Below, one piece after another: positions 32,598 to 43,160 of a DNA stretch of 64,000 bases. Below the pieces are notes generated by a model. That model ran no database searches and was not told where the DNA came from. It worked only from the letters and a program-made list of their open reading frames with translations. The number at the start of each line of letters is the position of its first letter. Within the stretch, counting starts at the first letter, position 1. The DNA lies in assembly GCA_036346355.1 (NCBI GenBank), contig CM070577.1, positions 81,056,509-81,120,508 of the forward strand. The letters run 5' to 3'. Position numbers and translations under genes: made by a program. This DNA is from Rhipidocladum racemiflorum. Its lineage: Eukaryota > Streptophyta > Magnoliopsida > Poales > Poaceae.

Positions 32598-35500
32598 TTA
32601 TGTAGGAGTATGTGAAAATTCTCCCCCTGAAATCTGCACTTCTCTAAGCCTCATCATCCCGATTCCTCTAACACATCTTTCAAATGAAGATGCCGGGAGT
32701 GACTTAGTGAATAAATCTGCGAGATTTTCACACGACTTAGTATGCAATATCTTTATCTCGTTCATCTTATGCAATTCATGAGCATAAAAGAACTTGGGGT
32801 TGATATGCTTTGTAAGGTTACTCTTCACATATCCCATTTGCACTTGTGCAACACAAGCTGCATTATCTTCATAGATAATAGTGGGGGTTTGTTCCATGTT
32901 CAGGCCACATGACTTCTGGATGTGGTGAACCATTCTTCGAAGCCATGCACATTCCCGAGAGGCTTCATACAATGCAATGATTTCTGAGTGGTTAGTCGAC
33001 GTTGAGACAAGAGTCTGCTTAGACGACTTCCAAGAAATTGCTGTTCCACCGCAAAGAAAAACATACCCAGTTTGTGACTTGCCAGTATGCGGGTCCGATA
33101 GGTACCCAGCATCGGCATAGCCAACTAAATTCAATTCATTGTTTCTTCTGTAAAACAGGCCGAGGTCTTTGCTTCCTTGAAGGTAACGGAAGATGTCCTT
33201 CACCCCTTTCCAATGCCTTTTGGTGGGTTCTGCACTGTACCGTGCTAGCAAATTCACGGCGAACGCAATGTCCGGCCTAGTGCTATTTGCAAGGTACATG
33301 AGTGCTCCAATTGCACTCAAATATGGGAATTCCGCTCCCAGGACTTCCTCCCCCTCTTCTCTAGGCCTGTATGGATCTAGAGTGCGCTTGGAGTGACCTT
33401 CCGGCCATTGGGGTCTTTGCGGGTATGCCTTCTCAAAACCAAATCTCTCCAACACTTTCTGCGTGTAGGATGATTGGTGTACCAAGATTCCGCCTTGGAC
33501 ATGTTCAAGCGCAAGCCTAAGCGAACTTGGTTTTACCCAAGTCTTTTATTTCAAACTCAGATTTCAATTATGTGCATGCTTCTTCAATTTCTTCATCCGT
33601 ACTAATGATGTTCAGGTCATCTGTATAGACGGAGATTATACAAAATCCATTCGGGGATCGTTGTATAAATACACATGGACAATCTTCATTTGTTCGTGTA
33701 GCCTTTCTTGCAGAGAAAGTCATTCAAGCGATTGTACCACATTCTTCATCGCTTGACCCATACAAAGTGATTTCTCCAATTTCACACTTTATAGGTTTCT
33801 ATTTGCTCTGTCTTGGTTCGGGATAGGGATACCTTCGATACTTTTATGTATATTTTGAATCCAAGTTTTCATACAAATATCTTTGTGACAACATCTATTA
33901 GCTTTATTCTCAACTTCAAGTTGATCGCCATTGAGATCAAGTATCTAAAGGTAATTCCACCCATGACCGGAGAATAGGTTTCTTCATAATCAACCCTAGG
34001 GCGTTGAGTCAAACCTTGAACAACAAGCCTTGCAATGGTTGTTGCTCTTTTCATAGATTCTCCTATTATTACAAAATTTATGGCCATTTCGTCATGGTGT
34101 GCTTCATGCACTTCTACTTGCTCTTCATTGCTATTTCCCATTCCAGGAGCAAGTTCCTTTAGTTTTTCTCCGCCAATGTGTGCGCACACATTATTTCCGG
34201 CGGCTTCTTCCAATTGAAGATTCAAATCTAGAATTGCCTTTTCCACAGGCTTCTTTCGGTGCAGTCTCAACTGGCTCCCCTTCTTGCTTTGGGGCATTTT
34301 TGTGATTGGCTATGGTAAGTCTTCTTGCCCAGTTTTCCCCAGACGTCTCCGGGTACTTTGGGTTTGAGAAGCCATATTTCCTGTTCTTTTTCTTTGAGGC
34401 CTCTGAACAGGATGAGGGATACCTTCTACTTTCTTTGGTATTTTAGCCCTCTCTGGTGCATTTCTTGCTCGTTCATGCGACTTAACCACGCTCTTCAGAT
34501 CACAAAAATGATAAGGCAGTTCATTTGCTAAACACTGCAAATCTTCTTGATTTGCTTCATTAGTGCGAGGGTCATACGCGGGGATCCCAAAGGAATGCCA
34601 TATGATTTCCCGGCATTTTTCATCCAATGGTTCATTTCCTCCCCCTAATGACGGGAAAACGATCCTCGTCAAAGATGCAATTAGCGAATCGGGCTGTATG
34701 CAAATCTCCAGTCATGGGTTCAAAATACCTGATTATGGATGCACTCTCATAACCAACGTATATCCCAGACTTACGGAGAGGGCCCATTACAGTTCGCTGT
34801 GGGGGTGGTATATGTACATATACCATACAACCAAATTTTCTAAGATGGGAAATCTTCGGGATGACCCCTTGCACTAATTGCATTGGTGAATGGATGTTGT
34901 AGGCCGATGGTCAATAGTTGATGAGTGCTGCTGCGTGCAGGACTACGTGTCCCCATAAGTGTTGGGCAAGTTACAACTCTACAAGAGCGGTCGGGCTATG
35001 AACTTAATCCTCTTTATTAGTGCTTCAGCTAGTCCATTTTGCGTATGGACATGCGGTACAGAGTGCTCAACGATTATTCGATTCTTTGTGCAATAATCAT
35101 CAAATGCCTTGGAAGTAAATTCGCGGCATTGTCCATTGAATGGACTTCACGCGATGATCGGAAAAGCATTCTTAATTACGATGATCTACGAGATCGACTT
35201 TGCGAATGCATGATTCCTTGTTGACGGACAAACATGTATGCGACCATTTCAAGGAAGCATCAATTAGCACTATAAAGTATCAACTTGGCCCCGACAAGGG
35301 CTGAATCGGGCCGCAAATATCCCTCTGAATGCGTTCCAGGAATACAGGGATTTCTTTTTGCACTTTCATAACAGAGGGTCTAGTTATTAATTTCCCGGTG
35401 GCACATGCATGGCACACAAAATCTTCATGATTCGGAAAATTTTTAACATTAATGCCATGACCTTATGAGTTGTTAACTATATTTCTCATCATTCTAAGAC

Positions 35501-35985
35501 AAAGATGACCTAAATATACAATGCCATAAAGGAAAATAATTCAGAGCTTCTAAAGAAGTATACCTTTGCGTGTGTATTGATTCTCGTGTAGTACAACCAA
35601 GATTCATATGAGGGATATTTTTCTAATACCATTTTTTTTCATATTCCGCGTGCTTCACAATGCACAAATGCTCTTTGTCATTTTCTTCATTGGTTTCTAC
35701 GTGAAACCTATTGGCGCGGATATCATTGAAAACTTAAGAGAGTGCGTGTTGATTCAGGGTACAAAAGGGCTTCTTCAATTACCAAAGTTGTACCCATTGG
35801 CAATATAATTGTGGCTTTTCCAGAGCCTATTATATGTGTATCGCTTCCTGCGATTTTCGTAATCCTTCCAGCGTTCTTCGTGATCGTCTGGAAGTATTTC
35901 GACTCTCTTAAGATGGTATTAGCTTTGCCTACTATCAACTATGCATATCTCCTCTATTTGGACGCTACACAATTTCTCAATGAAA
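32598..35985 (-). pseudogene. Copia2 pol polyprotein, heavily decayed
   Basis: Reading right to left. Protease region (35938-35723): ILRESKYFQTITKN, GSGKATIILPMGTTLVIEEA, LLYPESTRTLLSFQ. Integrase C-terminal part (34883-34632): HLRKFGCMVYVHIPPPQRT, GPLRKSGIYVGYESASIIRY. Start of reverse transcriptase (34080-33880): ARLVVQGLTQRPRVDYEETY, SPVMGGITFRYLISMAINLK. Last, the RNase H end in one good frame of 295 residues (33485-32598): FPYLSAIGALMYLANSTRPD, VGYADAGYLSDPHTGKSQTG, SWKSSKQTLVSTSTNHSEI, TKHINPKFFYAHELH, ADLFTKSLP. The middle of reverse transcriptase and much of integrase are scrambled by stops. Gene order and motifs are copia. This copy cannot have moved itself. Confidence 0.82.
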
Positions 35986-36537
35986 AGAAATATAATTCTA
36001 ATCATACAGTGGCAAAGTAATTCAAAAACATTACTTGCAAATATAGAATACTGGAATAAAGAATAAATTGCAATTCTATTCATGAGAAAAGAAAATGTAT
36101 GCTCTTCGAGAGCTTACAATTCATTATTCAAAATTCATTAACAACCATTACGTAGTACGCAAAATTTGAGTAATTCAATCTTCTTTGTGCTTAGAGCAAG
36201 ATGGTGGACTTGAGCTTCTCGAACCGCTTCAAGTGCAGTTTATAACTCAAGTACACTCACCTCGACCATATATTCATTCTTACGGCTGAAAGGTGATGTC
36301 AGAAAGGGCAAAGTTTGATCATTTTGCTCGGCATTAGGTTGTGCGTCCTACGAGGACCTAAGCCACATTTGGAGCTTCTTGCTCGCAAGCATGATCTTCA
36401 AATTTGATGCCCATGTGAGATAGTTCTGTCCATTCGGGTCGATTCTACAAACTCACGTTTGACAATGCCAGTATTTGCATATTCACAATATTCTTTCCTT
36501 AGATTACCGTGTAATCTAATAGATAGTGGTTGCAAAA

Positions 36538-36700
36538 ATTCATAAATGCATAAAACAAATTCTCATGAATTTCGATAAACTAAAAGAAAACAATAATTGC
36601 AAGATTCATAAATACAAGATTCATAATTACGGGATTCATAAATGCAAGATTCATATATACACAGATTCATAAATATTCATAAAAATTCATAAATACTGAC
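36538..36700. repeat. Short tandem repeat (AGATTCATAAAT type) in Copia2
   Basis: About eight imperfect copies of AAGATTCATAAATAC (15-16 bp). Confidence 0.75.
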
Positions 36701-36960
36701 CGTGCATGTATGTGATCGGCCCGTGCATGCGATCAGATTTATCTTGTGATCGACTTCATGTATGCCATCAGTTCATGTGCATGATCGACCGTGCGATCTG
36801 TTTCATGTGCACGATCGGCCGTGCATGCGATCGGATTCATATGCATGATCGACTTCATGCGATCTGTTTCATGTGCGTGATCGGCTTCGCAGCGATCGGA
36901 TTCATCACGTCGCGATCGGCTTTGTGTGCACGATCGGCCGTCGCGATCGGCATAAGCGGC
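36701..36960. repeat. Short tandem repeat (GATCGG/TTCATG type) in Copia2
   Basis: Repeats of units such as TGCACGATCGGCCGTGCATG and CGATCGGATTCAT, roughly 30-45 bp and imperfect. They are rich in GATC and end in GC-rich sequence near 36970. Confidence 0.75.
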
Positions 36961-37561
36961 CGCGCGTCGCGGTCTTGTCGATTCCATGCACGCCGGCCTT
37001 CTTGGCGCGACGGTGGCAGCCGTGCGGCATGCTTGAATTTCCAATGAATTATATTAAGGTAATTTTTCATCATTACTTGATAACAGAAAATAAATTCCAA
37101 CATAAATTAAATGCGGTGTAATGCTAATTACAACTTATGTAACTCTCGTTGGTTGGGAGCGAAAACAGGTAACGAATATCTCCGTCAATTCGACTCTTGG
37201 CCAGGTCAATCTGCCCCTAGGGCTCACATGAGGGAGGGAGCACTTCCCGTTTCCGGGTGCCAATTAAAGAACCAAGCCTCATGTGTGTTTTCCTAGACAC
37301 CAATTGTCTCATGTCTGTTTATTCATTACCAAAATCAAATCTCAACCACTCAGGTTCTGTTGCCAATTAAACGTGCGTGTAGTGATGGCTTCGTGCCCAC
37401 GTACTGTTGCTTCGTGATAGGGCTTCGTGCCGATGTACTATAGCGATCTGTAGCTTCATGCTACGATCTGCGAAAGTTGTTGTGAACTTGTAGCTTCGTG
37501 CCACGTTGAAGAACACGGTACTTAGATGCGTAGATTAGATGCATACTCGTAGCTTCATGCC

Positions 37562-37678
37562 ACGATTAGATGCATTTATACTATGTACTAGAGAAACACC
37601 GCGAACTCGTAACCGTGCCACGATTAGATGCATTCATACTATGTACTAGAGAAACACCGCGAACTCGTAACCGTGCCA
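37562..37678. repeat. 58-bp tandem duplication in the Copia2 leader
   Basis: GAACTCGTAACCGTGCCA ends each of two near-identical units at 37603 and 37661. Part of a third (CACGATTAGATGCAT) lies just to the left. Confidence 0.8.
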
Positions 37679-37953
37679 CATAGATCTTGGCGTAAAGAAT
37701 TGAACGAGCTATTAGATTCAATCTTCTGTTTCTCACCTTTCCAATCTATTCTTCGGTAGGCTATCGCGTAGGATAGAGTCACGTAGGACTTTTTCTTTCG
37801 GCAATCCGAGTGGATGCCGGCTTGATGGCGAGTTGATTGCAGATCGGATCGGGCGATCAATCGCCGGTAGTAGTCGTTCGTCGTTGTCGACGATCCTTCA
37901 CTTCTTGTCTTTTTCTCACCTTTCAATCTTTCTCCGGTAGAGCTTCGTGCTGA

Positions 37954-38366
37954 CACTACTACAAAACTGCAAATAGGAGACGCCCTATTAGTGGCGGTTT
38001 GTTTGGAACCGCCACTAATAGGAGTATCAGTGGCGGTTCTTGAGTGCAAACCGGTGACAGGATCATTCGTGACGGTTTTTGTTCCGAACCGCCACAGATA
38101 GTGTCATATCAGTGGCGGTTTGTGGTTATAACCGCCACAAATACTGCGACAACTATAAGTGGCGGTTTTAACCCTAAACCGCCACTGATAGTCCACTATC
38201 TGTGGCGGTTCGGAACAAAAACCGCCACTGATAGGTAGGTATTATCAGTGGCGGTTGGAGGACAAAACCGTCACTTATAATGAGCTTATTTGTGGCGGTT
38301 CTAAACAAAAACCGCCACAAATACAGTTATCTGTGGCGGTTTTTGTTTAGAACCGCCACAAATAAA
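37954..38366. repeat. CACTA2 5' terminal and subterminal repeats
   Basis: The terminal CACTACTACAAAA is followed by about sixteen GTGGCGGTT/AACCGCCAC units, mostly as inverted pairs of the form TGGCGGTTn(3-12)AACCGCCA. Confidence 0.9.
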
Positions 38367-38372
38367 ACCCCC

Positions 38373-38380
38373 GATATATA
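38373..38380 (+). promoter_or_regulatory. Candidate TATA box of the CACTA2 transposase gene
   Basis: GATATATA immediately after the last subterminal unit (CCCCCGATATATAGTAG) and about 125 bases before a splice donor. The position fits a promoter controlled by the repeat array. Confidence 0.5.
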
Positions 38381-38505
38381 GTAGTCGCGACAAAGACTCT
38401 ACAGAGCTCATGGTCATCTTCCTCCCGAGAAGAAAAGCAAAATTTCAGATCTGAGATTTTGTTTGCAAAGAAACTTGAGTTTTTACTTTGTAGGGTTGTT
38501 CCAAG

Positions 38506-39122
38506 GTGAGTAATTTGTTCTCCTCTCTTCATTTGTGGTGATGTAGTTGCAATTTAATGGCTAGATCTAGTTTATTTAAGATTTTCCTTTCTTGAATGGC
38601 AAAGCTTAGATTCAATTTTTATTTACCTAGCATTTTTAGATTAATTTATATCTAGATGATGAATTTATTACCTTGCTCCATTAGATTATTTGTTGTCTAC
38701 CTTTTTTAGATGACAAAATATGGCAAGCATATATTAAATTTATTTAATTAAGATTGTTGGATATTAATACACATTAAATTTAATGTATATGGTATATAGG
38801 TGATCATGAAGTTGCCTTGCATTTTGAGATGATGAATTATGTACCTCTTTGAGAGGATAAATTTAATTTTGGCTATGCATAGTACTTAAGATTTGTTTCT
38901 AATTACCATTAATTTTCTTACTACCTTGCTCTATTAGATCGGTCTTAGTTGCCTTCTATAGCTCTATTAGATTAAGTTGTCTACCTTTTGGATGATAAAT
39001 TATGATTGAGCATATATTAAATTTATTTAATTAAGGTTATTGGATAGTAACAAATAATGGATTAATGATTTATGTAATTAAGATTATTGCATATTATTAA
39101 TTGTTACATTAATTAATTGTAG
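38506..39122 (+). other. 5' UTR intron of the CACTA2 transposase gene
   Basis: Donor CCAAG|GTGAGT at 38506 and acceptor TTAATTGTAG ending at 39122, directly before the ATG at 39123. The layout is the same as in CACTA1. Confidence 0.6.
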
Positions 39123-42100
39123 ATGGACCAGGAGATGGATGTACAATGCGAACCGTTGCGGCCGAGAATACATCGGCCAGGCGTATTCGCTTTTCTACGA
39201 GCAGAGGAGAACAGATTGCAAAAGAAGGCGGAGTACATACATTGTCCATGCATTGATTGCAAGAATGAGAAGATGTTTTCGGACAAAGACCAAATCCACT
39301 TGCACCTGATTCGGAGGGGCTTTGTACCTAGCTATACCATGGACAAGGCACGGTGAAGAGGAGATCATACTTCAATGTGATAATGTCGGCGACAGCGAAG
39401 CCGCCAATATGGCGGTGACATCGGGTATGGAACCGATGAGGATAGGTTGGTCGTTGGCGATGACAATAATCGGCTCAAATGTTGCGCGATGCGAAGGAAA
39501 CTTCTGAGTGAGAGAGAGTTTAATCGGTTCAAGGGTTTGATAGAGGACTCGGAGAAACCTTTGTTCCCGAGGTTGCAAGGAGGAATACACAAAGTTGCAC
39601 ACTTGTGCTTTCACTCTGAAATTGAAGGCAAGCAATGGTTGGTCCGACAAGAGTTTCACGGAGTTGCTCGTCTCTTAGCGGACATGCTTCCAGAGGGCAA
39701 CCTGTTGCCTAAGACCACGTATTTTGCCAAGAAGGTTGTATGTCCCTTGGGATTGGAGGTAGAAAGAATACACGCGTGTCCAAGCATTGTATACTCTATC
39801 GCAAAGACTATGCAGACACGCATGTATGTCCGTGTGCAAAGCATCGCGATACAAGCGTAAGGGCGAGGAAAGCGAAGGCATAGAAGTGAAGAATGGAGCT
39901 CCCGCTAAAGTGGTGTGGTATTTGCCGGTAATACCTCGTCTAAAGCGTTTATTTGCAAATAAAAAGCATGCCAAGCTGATGCGATGGCACTCGAGAAAGA
40001 AGCGAAAGAGGGATGGAAAGTGAGGCACCTGGCGATTACGCCGGGTGGAGAACCATCGATAGGCTCTTTAGGGAGAACTTGAAATGAGCCAAGGAACATA
40101 AGGTTTGGGTTGAGTACGGATGGAATGAATCCTTTCGGTAACATGAGCGGTATTCATAGCACTTGGCCCGTGACTCTCTGTATCTACAACCTTCCTCCTT
40201 GGCCGTGTATGAAGCGAAAATACATTATGATGTCATTTGCTTATCCAAGGGCCGAGACAACCTGGAAGCGATATTGATGTATACCTACAACCATTGGTGG
40301 AAGATCTTGTGCTCTTGTGGAATGAAGGTGTGCAGGTATGGGATGAGTACAAGCGGGAGTACTTCACTCTACGCGCAATGTTGTTCTGCACCATCAATGA
40401 TTTACCAGCCCTAGGTAACCTGTCGGCCGTACTATAAAAGGAGCTAAAGCTTGCCCCCAATGCCTGGATGAAACTAGTAGCGTGTGGCTTAACAACTCGA
40501 GGAAAGCAGTCTACATGCGTCACCGTCGGTTCCTTGAAAGAATCATCCGTGCCGTAATATGAAAAAACAATTTGACGGTACAAAGGAGGACGGTTCAGCT
40601 CCAAGGCCTCTTCTTGAGGAAGAGGTATATGATATAGTTAAGGATATTAATGTTGTACTTGGAAAGGGGGATACCTCGAGGTCCGTCTTCGAGAAAACCA
40701 CGTGGAAGAAGAGATCCTTATTTTGGGATTTGCCCTATTGGAAGGACTTAGAAGTTCGACATTGCATCGACGTCATGCATGTAGAAAAGAATGTATGTGA
40801 CAGCGTGCTTGGTCTTTTACTGAATATTCCTAGCAAAACAAAGGATGGGTGAAGGCACGAAGGGACTGGAAGATATGAAGATCGAGCCGAGCTACATCCT
40901 CAAGACAGGAAAGGCCGACTTTACCTTCCCCGACTTGCCATACTCTGTCCAAGAAAGAGAAAACAGACCTCTGCAAGTGCTTGCGTAGTGTGAAAGTTCC
41001 GTCAGGTTACTCCGCAAACATCAAGAGCGGTATCGATGAAAGATTTGAAGTTAAGCGGTATGAAGTCTCATGATTGTCATGTGATGATGACACAAATGCT
41101 CCCTATTGCAATTAGAGGTATTTTGCACGACAAGGTTCGAGAGGCAATCATGAGGTTGTGTTTCTTCTTAACGCGATTTCACAGAAGGTCATCGATCGTT
41201 GGACTTTATGAGCTGCGGTGATGTGGTCAACACTCTGTGTCAGCTAGAGATGTATTTTCCTCCATCATTTTTCGATATCATGGTTCATCTCATTGTTCAC
41301 CTTGTGAATGAGATAAATATTTGTGGGCGGTATTCTGCATCGATGTATCCGTTCGAAAGGTACATGGGTGTTACGAAGAAATATGCGTAATCGATCGCGA
41401 CCGGAAGGTTCCATTGTAGAAGGTTATGTAACCGAGGAGGTTATTGAGTTCTGCGTCGATTACATGGGCGAGGTTGAACCGGTAGGAGTGCACGTATCAC
41501 GCCATGAGGGAGGCTAGGCGGCAAAGGAGTAATCGGAAAGAAATCCACAAATTCTTACGATCATTTTTGTTCGAACAAGCTCATTTCCGCAGTCTTGCAG
41601 CGATCGATCGAGGTATCCCGTTTATGGACATGCACAAGGAAAAGCTACAGAGGGAAAATCGTGGACGATCAGAGGTTTGGATAACAAAGAGCACAATCGT
41701 GTGTTCAATCATTGGTTCAAGGAGCACATGTGCGGTGAAGAAACCGGTGTTACGTTGAGGTGGTTGGCAAAAGGGCCATCAGTACAATCGTGACATGGCA
41801 AGGATACGACATAAATGGATATACATTTTACACGAGCTCGGGATAGCAAAAGTACTTACCAAAGCAGTGGTGTCCGTATAGATGCCTACGACAATACAGT
41901 GAAGAAGAAGCGGCTTCTATGGGTTTATAGAGGAGATTTGGGAGCTCGACTCTTGCATTTTCAAGATCCCGATGTTTGGTGTCGTTGGGTCCAACTCCCA
42001 AAGGGTGTCAAGGTGGACAAATATGGCTTCACTACTGTGGACATCGAGCAAGTCGGATATAGAGACGAACCATTCGTACTTGCGAAGCAAGTTGCACAGG

Positions 42101-42315
42101 TCTTCTATGTAATCGACCCGGCAGATAAGAAGCGTCATGTAGTTCTTCAAGGAAAACAAAGGATCGTCGGAGTTGAGAATGTCGTGGATGAGGAAGAGTA
42201 CAACCAGTTTGATGAGTTGCCTCCTTTCGTAGATGGCAAAGATCGAGGCTCGACTAAGCAACCACTCGGGAAGCCACCTATCATCGTGATGATCATGAAG
42301 AAGGCCAAATTGTGA
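39123..42315 (+). pseudogene. CACTA2 TNPD-like transposase (TNP2 family), many frameshifts
   Basis: Same family and domain order as the CACTA1 transposase. The zinc-type N-terminal region survives as EYIHCPCIDCKNEKMFSDKD and LHLIRRGFVPSYT (39230-39340). Core pieces follow: FHGVARLLADMLPEGNLLP, KNGAPAKVVWYLPVIPRLKR, LSTDGMNPFGNMSGI (about 40120), DVYLQPLVEDLVLLWNEGV (40260-40320), LFWDLPYWKDLEVRHCIDVM (40710-40780). The DUF4218 part reads FPPSFFDIMVHLIVHLVNEI and RPEGSIVEGYVTEEVIEFCV (41250-41465). The DUF4216 part is the longest clean frame (41815-42315), with GVKVDKYGFTTVDIEQVGYR and HVVLQGKQRIVGVENVVDEE. Small single-base insertions and deletions break the frame at least eight times, often in short runs of one base. 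The start follows an intron acceptor. Confidence 0.85.
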
Positions 42316-42424
42316 AAGAAAATAATTAGCTACGAGTAATGGCAAAATGTGTGTATTTATGTGGGGTAATGGAAATGTAATGTCAGAAATATGCATTTAT
42401 GTGGAGTAATGGCATTTTTTTGTT

Positions 42425-43015
42425 AAAAAATATGCTTTATATTAATTCATGGCTTTATATTAATAGAAGGAAATCTGAAAAATATGCTTTATATTAATTC
42501 ATGGCTTTATATTAATAGAAGGAAATCTGAAAAATATGCTTTATATTAATTTATATTAATCAGGGATTCAAATTTCATAAGAATATAAATTTATATAGCA
42601 TAGATAAATTAGTTATGAATAATTAGTAGTTAATATATATGATAGGTTCACTAATACATTAATTCATGGCTTTATATTAATAGAAGGAAATCTTAAAAAT
42701 ATGCTTTATATTAATTTATATTAATCGAGGATTCAAATTTCATAAGAATAAAAATTTATATATCCTAGATAAATTAGTTATGAATAATTAGTAGTTAATA
42801 TATATGATAGGTTCACTAATACATTAATTCATGGCTTTATATTAATAGAAGGAAATCTTAAAAATATGCTTTATATTAATTTATATTAATAAGGGGTTCA
42901 AATTTCATAAGAATATAAATTTATATAGCATAGATAAATTAGTTATGAATAATTAGTAGTTAATATATATGATAGGTTCACTAATACAGTAATTCATGGC
43001 TTTATAATTGAAGGA
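42425..43015. repeat. 165-bp tandem repeat between the CACTA2 genes
   Basis: The phrase TTCATGGCTTTATATTAATA recurs at 42446, 42498, 42663 and 42828, and in shortened form at 42993. Spacings are 52, 165, 165 and 165 bp. The units are AT-rich and nearly identical. Confidence 0.93.
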
Positions 43016-43024
43016 AATCGAAAA

Positions 43025-43146
43025 ATAGTATTAGTGGCGGTTTTTAATTACAACACATCGATATTTTATCTGTGGCGGTTTTTAATTACAACCGCCAGCG
43101 ATAAACCTTATCTGTGGCGGTTTTAATTAACAACCGCCATCGATAT
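43025..43146. repeat. Internal array of CACTA2 subterminal-type repeats before the second gene
   Basis: About six GTGGCGGTTTT/AACCGCCA units in inverted pairs (for example CTGTGGCGGTTTTTAATTAC then AACCGCCA), ending a few bases before a TATA box. The motif equals that at the element ends. Confidence 0.9.
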
Positions 43147-43152
43147 GTCCCC

Positions 43153-43160
43153 TATATAAA
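43153..43160 (+). promoter_or_regulatory. TATA box of the CACTA2 second gene
   Basis: TATATAAA directly downstream of the internal repeat array. It is followed by a C-rich untranslated exon (about 43190-43541) with donor GAAG|GTGAGC at 43542. Confidence 0.65.

Larger units (their letters stand above)
35986..37953 (-). other. Copia2 gag and leader region, no intact gene
   Basis: Sequence between the protease end of pol and the primer region. I see no convincing gag frame. It contains three kinds of short repeats (listed separately) and, near the primer region, several copies of a GCACGAAGC-like motif on the minus strand. The right edge is the CACTA2 insertion. Confidence 0.55.

Noticed and set aside
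37639..38049. A 136-codon minus-strand frame across the CACTA2 left border as a gene
   Set aside because: It spans the junction of Copia2 leader and CACTA2 terminal repeats and has no recognisable domain.
38000..38370. Regularly spaced short repeats that could suggest a CRISPR-like array
   Set aside because: Spacers are irregular and the units are inverted pairs; the position at a CACTA end explains them. The genome is a plant nuclear one.
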